Part shown: positions 15,553-20,706 of the stretch, piece after piece
Position numbering within the stretch: the stretch's first letter is position 1
Layout of the letters: every line of letters begins with the position of its first letter
Source: Strigomonas culicis
Lineage: Eukaryota > Euglenozoa > Kinetoplastea > Trypanosomatida > Trypanosomatidae
Direction of reading: 5' to 3'
Assembly (NCBI GenBank): GCA_000482145.1
Contig: AUXH01000342.1
Location: 1 to 20,706, forward strand
Length of the DNA stretch: 20,706 nucleotides
The notes under the pieces: generated by a model
The model's database searches: none
What the model was told of the DNA's origin: nothing
The model's input: only the letters and a program-made list of their open reading frames with translations
Made by a program: the position numbers and the translations under genes

Positions 15553-15848
15553 GCTCTGCACTTGATACGTGTAGCCGGAGCTATGCTCTGTCACCTTCGG
15601 GGGCTTGAATGCTCGAGTGGGGATTACCTGGATTAGCGAGGGCGTTCGCTGCGTTGACATGGTGCTCTGCTTGGCTGTGTGTCGGTGCTCTGTGCGCCAC
15701 TGTAGAGAGGCAGTGCGGACACCGTTAAAGTTAAGGCAATGGATCAGGCCGGGAACGGAACAATCCACCTTGCGCACGTCGGCCGTTGTAGAAACACACC
15801 GTGGAGCAGATCGGCGTCTGAGCCCCAGGGGTCGTCGCGAAAGCATTT
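15553..15848 (+). ncRNA. 7SL: 7SL RNA (signal recognition particle RNA)
   Basis: This is the RNA scaffold of the signal recognition particle, which targets nascent secretory proteins to the ER. Domain IV (helix 8) is unmistakable at 15740-15767: outer stem TGGAT/ATCCA, internal loop CAGG/AACA, inner stem CCG/CGG and a GGAA tetraloop (15552+200, i.e. 15752-15755). It matches bacterial 4.5S and human SRP RNA, with AACA for the usual AGCA. Further outward GCAA (15736-15739) pairs with TTGC (15770-15773). The 5' Alu-type domain shows TGTAG (15570-15574) followed by two hairpins: GAGC-TAT-GCTC (15578-15588) and CC-TTCG-GG (15594-15601). A helix-5 base pairs CCTGG (15627-15631) with CCAGG (15825-15829). 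TTTT (15846-15849) and T5 (15851-15855) act as the terminator. Length of about 280-295 nt suits trypanosomatids. The 5' end is estimated, to within about 15 nt. It is the only plus-strand gene here. Confidence 0.9.
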
Positions 15849-15855
15849 TCTTTTT
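15846..15855 (+). terminator. Pol III oligo-T terminator of the 7SL gene
   Basis: TTTT (15846-15849) and TTTTT (15851-15855) are separated by one C and lie just past the 3' strand of the 7SL terminal helix. Confidence 0.65.
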
Positions 15856-16006
15856 CTTCGAAGGACGTGAAGAAGGGAAAGCGAGGAGAGGAGAAGAGAG
15901 GGGGGTCTGCAGCTCATTGTTCACGCGGAATCATTCACGTTGCACATGGCGTGTTTTCTTTTCGGAGGAGTGCGTTTTCTTTCTTTTTTCGTTTCAGCAA
16001 CAGTGG
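15849..16006. other. Convergent gap between the 7SL gene and the J-domain gene
   Basis: Only about 160 nt separate the 3' end of 7SL (plus strand) from the stop codon of the J-domain gene (minus strand). The plus strand at 15859-15905 is almost all purine, so the transcript of the J-domain gene has a strong pyrimidine tract there. In trypanosomatids such a tract directs polyadenylation upstream of it, here predicting a 3' UTR of roughly 100 nt or less. Confidence 0.55.
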
Positions 16007-19000
16007 TTACGTCTCCGGCGCCTGGGCGCGTGCGTCCTCCTGGTCGAACAGCTGCGCGATAAACTCAGGGTAGCACCTCGCCCACGGCGACGGAACGAGC
16101 AGCTCCTCCGCATTTGTGCTGAGATGGCAGCGCCGCACCGCCGCGTGGGACCACACCGACTCCTGCGCCTCCTGCGCGGACCGCGGCGATAGGCCACCGC
16201 CGCCTCCCACCCCAACGTCCGCCTCGAGCACGGTGCCCGCGGCGACGCGGCACACGACGCCCCAGGAGCTGCCCTCCTCCGGGACGCCGAAGTGCAGCCT
16301 CGCAAACGCGTCGCCCGAGAGCAGGAAGAAGCCGTTCAGGCACAGCGACCACACCTCCTCCTCGTCGCGGCAGGCGAACCACATGTAGCGCTCGTTCACC
16401 TCGCAGTCGTCGCTGCACGGCAGCAGGTGCTTCTTCTGCCGCACGGCCTGCGGCTGCGGGAAGCTGCCCATGCGCTTCAGCGTCATCTTGCGCCGGCAGC
16501 GCCAGTAGGTCGTCCACAGCGACAGGTTCTTGTTGAGGAAGAGCTGGCAGCGCCTCGTGCCGGACACCTTGAGGTGCATGCGGTGCTCCGCCGTGACCAC
16601 GATGGGGGTCGTCACGCGGTAGAAGGCCCACGAGACGGGGTACGTGACCACCTTGGAGAAGGTGTACTGCCGCTCCGCGTTCTCAAAGTCGAACTGCAGG
16701 CAGCGCCGCACAAACGAGCGCGCGTCGACGAGGGACCAGCGCGGCTCCATCTTGCCCAGGAGCCGGTCCGCCACCTCCTGGAAGATGCGCCGCGTGTCTT
16801 GCTGCTTCGTCTCGTAGTCCTGTGGGGGCGGCGTGGGCGTTCGCCTGCCGGCCGCGGCGGTGCTGCCGCCGCCGCCCAGGTACGGGATGACCTCCGACAC
16901 GAGCAGTCCCGCGAAGTCGATGACGTCCTTCTCGCGCGCCGCCCTACTGCTGGCGCTGTCGCCGTCGTCGCCGCCCCCGCCGCCAAGGTACATGGACTCC
17001 TCCTCCAGGGGCTGCGACGCGGACGGCAGCGGCGCGAAGAAGCCGAGCATCGTCTTGCCGAACTCGTCGTAGGTGAAGCTGCTGAGGCCCAGGTCGCCGT
17101 GCGCGGTGCGGCTGTAGTGGAGGTCGATGAGGCACTGGAGGGCGTCGTTCAGCCACTGCACCCCCTTGGGCAGGATGCGGCGCTGCACGTCGTGGATGGA
17201 GCCGAAGCGCTGCTGCGTCGAGTCGCGCGGGAGGTGGAAGTAGATTTCGCGCATGCGCACATCGTAGAAGGCGTCCGTGGGGTGCAGCAGGAGGGCGCTG
17301 TGGCACGCCTTGGCGGTCCGCAGCTCGTAGCGCAGCAGCTGCCGGACTTGCTGTACTTGCGTCGCGCGGTGCGCCCGCCGCGCCGCCGCGTCGACGTCCT
17401 CCGGGGTGGGCTGTAAGGCGTACCGCTTCAGCCAGCACGGCGCCATCGTGCCGTCCATCGGGTTCGTGTACGTGGCCTGCAGGAGGTCGAAAACATAGAG
17501 CTGATCGTCGTCGGCGGTGTGCCGCCCGCAGCGCGCCGCGTCGATCGGCCCCTGCACCTCCAGCTCCACCTGGGCGTAGCACGCGGCCGTCCGCTCGCGC
17601 TCGAAGCGGATCCAGCGCGGCAGGAAGGCGCCCTCGTCGATGCACATGACGCACGTCGACGGCAGCTGCTCCACCTGGGTCGCGAACTCGGGGTAGTAGT
17701 AGAGGCAGATGTCGTTCAGCTCCTCGATGTGCTGGTCGACCTCGGCCGCCTGCTTCTGGACGAGGAGGATCTTGACGTTGTAGTCCTGCGCGCGCTGCAC
17801 GAGCGTATCCTGCTCCCGCGCCCGCGCCGCGTGGTCCGCCGCGCCCCCCTTCTCGAGCGCGGCGGACAGGCGCCGCACGTCGCTCTCCACCTCCTGCAGC
17901 TCGTCCTCCATGAGGACCAGCGTCTCATGCGTTTTCTTCCAACTGTGGAAGTACTTCTCGCAGCACTCGGTCACACTCGCGTGGACGCCGCGTGCGTGCT
18001 CGCCGGCGAGGGCCGTGCTGGCGGTGACACCCACGTTCTTGATCTCGTCCATGAGTGTCATGGCGCCGGACGGCGACGAGGTCTGCGCCGCCCACGCCTG
18101 CACCTTGTCCTTCCACGGCTCCTGCTCCTCCTGCCCCAGCTCCTCCAGCTTCTGCTGGATGCGCATGAGGGTGTCGAGGATGTTCGACGCGCTCTCGGTC
18201 GACCGGTCCGCCCCTTCGCCGCACTGCTTGAAGTAGTTTTCCGTGATCTGCTTGCCGCTGCGCCACAGGTCCATCGCGGACTCGAGCTGCCGGTTCGTCT
18301 GCTCCGTGAAGACGGCCGCGATGATGGCCTTGCGCATCCCCTCCCGCTTCTCGATCGCCTGCGGCAGATTGCTCCACACAAAGTCGCCGCAGCAGTGCGT
18401 CGTCTCCGCCGGCGCGCGGTGGGTTGCCTGCACCTTCCGCATCGCGGTGGTGACCCGCACGTAGCTCTGCATGCGGTTGAAGAGCCGCACACACTGCTGC
18501 AGCTCCTTCCACGCGGCCGGCTGCTCATACACGCGGATGAGCCCGGCGAAGGTGGCGATCTCGGCCACGCCCTGGTACGTCTGCTGCAGGGCACTCAGCA
18601 CGCGCTTGATGCTGTGCTGCTGGATGGCCAGGCCGAGCTTGCTGCGCTGGTAGCTCATCTCACTGCTGTCCGAGTCCTCCGAGAAGGAGCCCTCCGCCTT
18701 TGCGAGCTCGTCGTCGAGGTGGCGCAGATTGCTGGCGGAGGCGGTGCCCGCGCCGTCCACCGTCAGCAGCCCGAACTGGTGGAGGTCATCCGCGTCCATG
18801 GCGGAGTTGGTGGCGGGGCGGAAGAGGGAGCGCAGGAAGTCGCTCACCGGGTTGCGGCGCCGCGTGTTGGGCTGCGGCTCGAAAGACACGCCGACCTCCG
18901 GGTCCACCTCGGCGCTGAGGAGGATGGGGCAGTCCTCGAGCCAGCGGTTGCAAAAGGCATACACCTCGTAGTCGTTCTTGAGCTGCGCGGCCATGCTGGC

Positions 19001-20008
19001 GCTGCCGCCGCGGTCGGGGTGGTGTGTCAGCATGAGGGCCTTGAACACCTTCCGGCACGCGGCGCGCTGACGCAGGAATCCCCACTTGCGCTCCAGCTGG
19101 ACGATCGCAAAGTGCTGAAAGGACACCGGCATGAAGCGCGTGTCGCCGCCGGAGTTGCGGTAGTCGTCGATGTCGTTGGGACTCTCCCAACCGCTCGCGA
19201 CGCGGTAATCCGCGTAGTGCTGCACGACGCGGCAGGTGTCCAAATTGCAAAGATCGTGCCGCTCCGCGATGAGTTCCTCAAAGCGGCGGCGCGCGCCCTT
19301 CTCGTCGGCCGGGTACTTGTACTGGCTGCGGATCTGCAGGCGCACGAAGAGCCGGTCCACATAGCGGGTGATGAGCGTCCCCACGCAGAGGCCCAGCACC
19401 GCCGAGAGGACCGTGGCGAGCACCAGCTGGCCGACGACCGGGATGCTGCTGAAGGCGATGAGGGCACCGACGCCGGCACCAATGCCAAAGCCGACGCCCA
19501 TCATGCCCACCTCCTTGCCGATGCGCAGCGCCACGTCGGTGCCGGTCGTCTGGTAGCCGAGGCGGTTGAGCTCGCCGTGGCGATAGCCCTGAACGATGTT
19601 CACCACCCCGTACACCACGAGGGCCGCCGAGATCATGGGGTTGATGAGGCGGCTGGAGGAGAGCAGACCGTCTGCGATGGAGATGGCGACCTTGCCGGTG
19701 CCGAGCGCAATGCGCTGCTCCATCGGCGTGAGCTGGAGGAAGCCGCGGCGATGGCTGAGCGCGGCCAGCTGCGCCGCGTGGCGCTGCACGTGGCGGGGCG
19801 GCTGGCGGCGCGCCACGACGCCACGCTCCGGTCGCACGCCCTCCTCCGCACGCGTCGCCGCCTTGGTGGTGTCGGCATCCGCTTCTTTTTCTTTTGAGGC
19901 CGCAGGGGCACCGGGGGCGGATGCGCGTGACGCGGGTGGCGCGCGGCGCTCGTCCTTGGTGCTGTACGGTGGGAGCAGAGGGTTTCCACTGCTTCCCGTA
20001 TTAGACAT
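16007..20008 (-). CDS. Large membrane-associated J-domain protein with a C-terminal pseudokinase-like domain
   Basis: The protein has 1333 aa, with GC-rich codons. After a disordered Ala/Pro/Arg-rich leader (1-90) come hydrophobic segments at about 122-140, 168-186 and 189-213; the second is a glycine-zipper-like stretch (MGVGFGIGAGVGALIAF). A J-domain follows (about 298-360) with the Hsp70-activating HPD motif at 330-332. Residues about 430-770 are helical, with coiled coil near 690-765. Residues about 780-1115 look like a kinase fold: CWLKRYAL (K861 at the VAIK position), HGDL (970-973) for HRDL, Ser for the catalytic-loop Asn (977), GFF for DFG (989-991), DFAGLLVSEV (1031-1040) for helix F, and ARSFVRRCLQFD (1096-1107) for helices H/I. 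The last 220 residues are beta-rich and Cys-containing, with no family recognised. The J-domain call is firm; the kinase-like call is inference. It is the last gene before the unit boundary. Confidence 0.88.
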   Translation of the reverse strand: MSNTGSSGNPLLPPYSTKDERRAPPASRASAPGAPAASKEKEADADTTKAATRAEEGVRPERGVVARRQPPRHVQRHAAQLAALSHRRGFLQLTPMEQRIALGTGKVAISIADGLLSSSRLINPMISAALVVYGVVNIVQGYRHGELNRLGYQTTGTDVALRIGKEVGMMGVGFGIGAGVGALIAFSSIPVVGQLVLATVLSAVLGLCVGTLITRYVDRLFVRLQIRSQYKYPADEKGARRRFEELIAERHDLCNLDTCRVVQHYADYRVASGWESPNDIDDYRNSGGDTRFMPVSFQHFAIVQLERKWGFLRQRAACRKVFKALMLTHHPDRGGSASMAAQLKNDYEVYAFCNRWLEDCPILLSAEVDPEVGVSFEPQPNTRRRNPVSDFLRSLFRPATNSAMDADDLHQFGLLTVDGAGTASASNLRHLDDELAKAEGSFSEDSDSSEMSYQRSKLGLAIQQHSIKRVLSALQQTYQGVAEIATFAGLIRVYEQPAAWKELQQCVRLFNRMQSYVRVTTAMRKVQATHRAPAETTHCCGDFVWSNLPQAIEKREGMRKAIIAAVFTEQTNRQLESAMDLWRSGKQITENYFKQCGEGADRSTESASNILDTLMRIQQKLEELGQEEQEPWKDKVQAWAAQTSSPSGAMTLMDEIKNVGVTASTALAGEHARGVHASVTECCEKYFHSWKKTHETLVLMEDELQEVESDVRRLSAALEKGGAADHAARAREQDTLVQRAQDYNVKILLVQKQAAEVDQHIEELNDICLYYYPEFATQVEQLPSTCVMCIDEGAFLPRWIRFERERTAACYAQVELEVQGPIDAARCGRHTADDDQLYVFDLLQATYTNPMDGTMAPCWLKRYALQPTPEDVDAAARRAHRATQVQQVRQLLRYELRTAKACHSALLLHPTDAFYDVRMREIYFHLPRDSTQQRFGSIHDVQRRILPKGVQWLNDALQCLIDLHYSRTAHGDLGLSSFTYDEFGKTMLGFFAPLPSASQPLEEESMYLGGGGGDDGDSASSRAAREKDVIDFAGLLVSEVIPYLGGGGSTAAAGRRTPTPPPQDYETKQQDTRRIFQEVADRLLGKMEPRWSLVDARSFVRRCLQFDFENAERQYTFSKVVTYPVSWAFYRVTTPIVVTAEHRMHLKVSGTRRCQLFLNKNLSLWTTYWRCRRKMTLKRMGSFPQPQAVRQKKHLLPCSDDCEVNERYMWFACRDEEEVWSLCLNGFFLLSGDAFARLHFGVPEEGSSWGVVCRVAAGTVLEADVGVGGGGGLSPRSAQEAQESVWSHAAVRRCHLSTNAEELLVPSPWARCYPEFIAQLFDQEDARAQAPET

Positions 20009-20109
20009 CTAACAGACTTCTCTTCTTCACTGTATCAACTGTTTTTTCTTCGGTTTTTTTTTAATTATATATATATATACATGTAAACTCCTAAGTGTAT
20101 CGGTAAATG

Positions 20110-20139
20110 CTGAAGAAGAACAAGAAAAGAAGTGAAGAA
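20110..20139 (-). promoter_or_regulatory. Predicted trans-splice region of the J-domain gene
   Basis: The minus strand shows a near-pure C/T tract (20139-20112) ending directly in AG at 20111-20110, which gives a 5' UTR of about 101 nt. Tract and AG are adjacent, making this a textbook acceptor. Confidence 0.6.
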
Positions 20140-20404
20140 TCTGATGTTCATCCTTTTTTGATTCTTTTCTGTACATGGTTCCGTTGTCACATGATTGGCA
20201 CCAACACCAATGTTTCAGAAACTTGAAGTTCCTCTTTTTTCTTTACTTGCTTGAAGACAAGACAACATGGAAGTTAATAAACAAGGAAACATATATATAA
20301 ATGTGTGTATGGGCACAAAATAAGAATTAAGGAGAGAACAATACATTTCATTCCGCGTGAGTGTTTACATGATTGATACATCACAAGTGATGGAATACAT
20401 TAAA

Positions 20405-20677
20405 CTACCCAATTGTTATTTTACTATTTTTCCGTATTAAGTTTACCATAAAATATTTTGCTATACAGTACCTCATGCGATGTGCGAGAAAGAGGTCCTC
20501 TATCTCCTCAAAATCCAAGGATCCCTGTCGTGGCAGGGTGCAGGGGTGGGCGGGACGGATTTTCGAAAGAAAAGAAAGAATACTCTTTAAAGTACAGAAG
20601 AGGAGGACCAAGCGAATGAAACCAAATCCATCATGAAATACCCTACACGGTCGAGAACGAATCGTTCTCTTCTCCAT
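20405..20677 (-). CDS. Uncertain short open frame near the right edge
   Basis: This frame encodes 90 aa, with an in-frame TAG a few codons upstream of its ATG. The translation has a hydrophobic stretch (GFIRLVLLFCTLKSILSFL) and a charged stretch (DFEEIEDLFLAHRM). I recognise no family and see no strong splice acceptor inside the window. It could be the tail of a decayed gene, a small protein, or simply 3' UTR of the next gene to the right. It is listed only because local composition is less AT-rich than the surrounding spacer. Confidence 0.18.
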   Translation of the reverse strand: MEKRTIRSRPCRVFHDGFGFIRLVLLFCTLKSILSFLSKIRPAHPCTLPRQGSLDFEEIEDLFLAHRMRYCIAKYFMVNLIRKNSKITIG

Positions 20678-20706
20678 TACACTCCTTGCCTACTCCGTAA
20701 TTCCAT

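Larger units (their letters stand above)
20009..20706. other. Spacer upstream of the J-domain gene, to the right edge
   Basis: This is AT-rich sequence with an AT microsatellite (20066-20080) inside the predicted 5' UTR of the J-domain gene and several A/T runs. The interval 20480-20680 is somewhat more GC-rich and holds one uncertain open frame, listed separately. No RNA gene is apparent. Confidence 0.65.

Noticed and set aside
14601..15608. 335-codon open frame on the plus strand in the GC-rich block
   Set aside because: Strongly G/T-rich sequence lacks the A needed for stop codons, so long frames arise by chance. The translation has no family resemblance, has irregular composition, and runs over the tRNA-like element and into 7SL.
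15541..15924. 127-codon open frame on the minus strand
   Set aside because: It is the antisense of the 7SL RNA gene and includes the pyrimidine tract; RNA structure explains this sequence better.
17519..19897. 792-codon open frame on the plus strand
   Set aside because: It is the antisense shadow of the J-domain gene. Its GC-rich codons create a long stop-free antisense frame; the translation is Leu/Arg/Val/His-rich with no domain, whereas the minus strand has a J-domain.
1..20706. CRISPR array, insertion sequence, retroposon or viral genes
   Set aside because: No regularly spaced direct repeats, no transposase or reverse-transcriptase motifs, and no viral proteins were seen; the only repeats are simple microsatellites and homopolymers.

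Overview
The window looks like nuclear DNA of a kinetoplastid protist, most likely a trypanosomatid. All seven protein genes lie on the minus strand, have no introns, and are separated by AT-rich, microsatellite-rich spacers. Ahead of each start there is a pyrimidine tract followed by an AG, as expected for spliced-leader trans-splicing from a polycistronic transcript. The best-recognised proteins fit: a PKA catalytic subunit directly upstream of a PDEA-type cAMP phosphodiesterase, and a calpain-like protein with a degenerate active site. The standard genetic code fits. I cannot name the species.

Layout from right to left, which is the direction of Pol II transcription. 20706-20009 is spacer with no convincing gene. 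20008-16007 encodes a large GC-rich protein with a glycine-rich membrane segment, a J-domain, a coiled coil and a kinase-like domain without key catalytic residues. 16006-12421 has no credible protein gene but is the most structured part of the window: a 7SL (SRP) RNA gene on the plus strand (about 15553-15848), a divergent tRNA-like A-box/B-box element upstream of it (15406-15467, minus strand), and a 2.8 kb GC-rich block whose base skew flips near 14.4 kb (A+C-rich to the left, G+T-rich to the right). I read it as a boundary between two polycistronic units: the J-domain unit ends against the 7SL gene, and a new leftward unit starts within the skewed block.

The new unit then carries an AT-rich calpain-like pseudopeptidase (12420-10183), VPS16 of the HOPS/CORVET tethering complexes (9730-6998), the PKA catalytic subunit (6629-5631), PDEA (4259-2448), a Nas6/gankyrin-like ankyrin protein (1633-794), and the N-terminal part of an unrecognised protein that runs off the left edge (395-1). 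The PKA-PDEA pair is functionally coherent (cAMP/PKA-type signalling) and, as far as I recall, matches the PKAC3-PDEA gene order of Trypanosoma brucei and Leishmania. The other neighbours have unrelated housekeeping roles, which is normal for polycistronic arrays.
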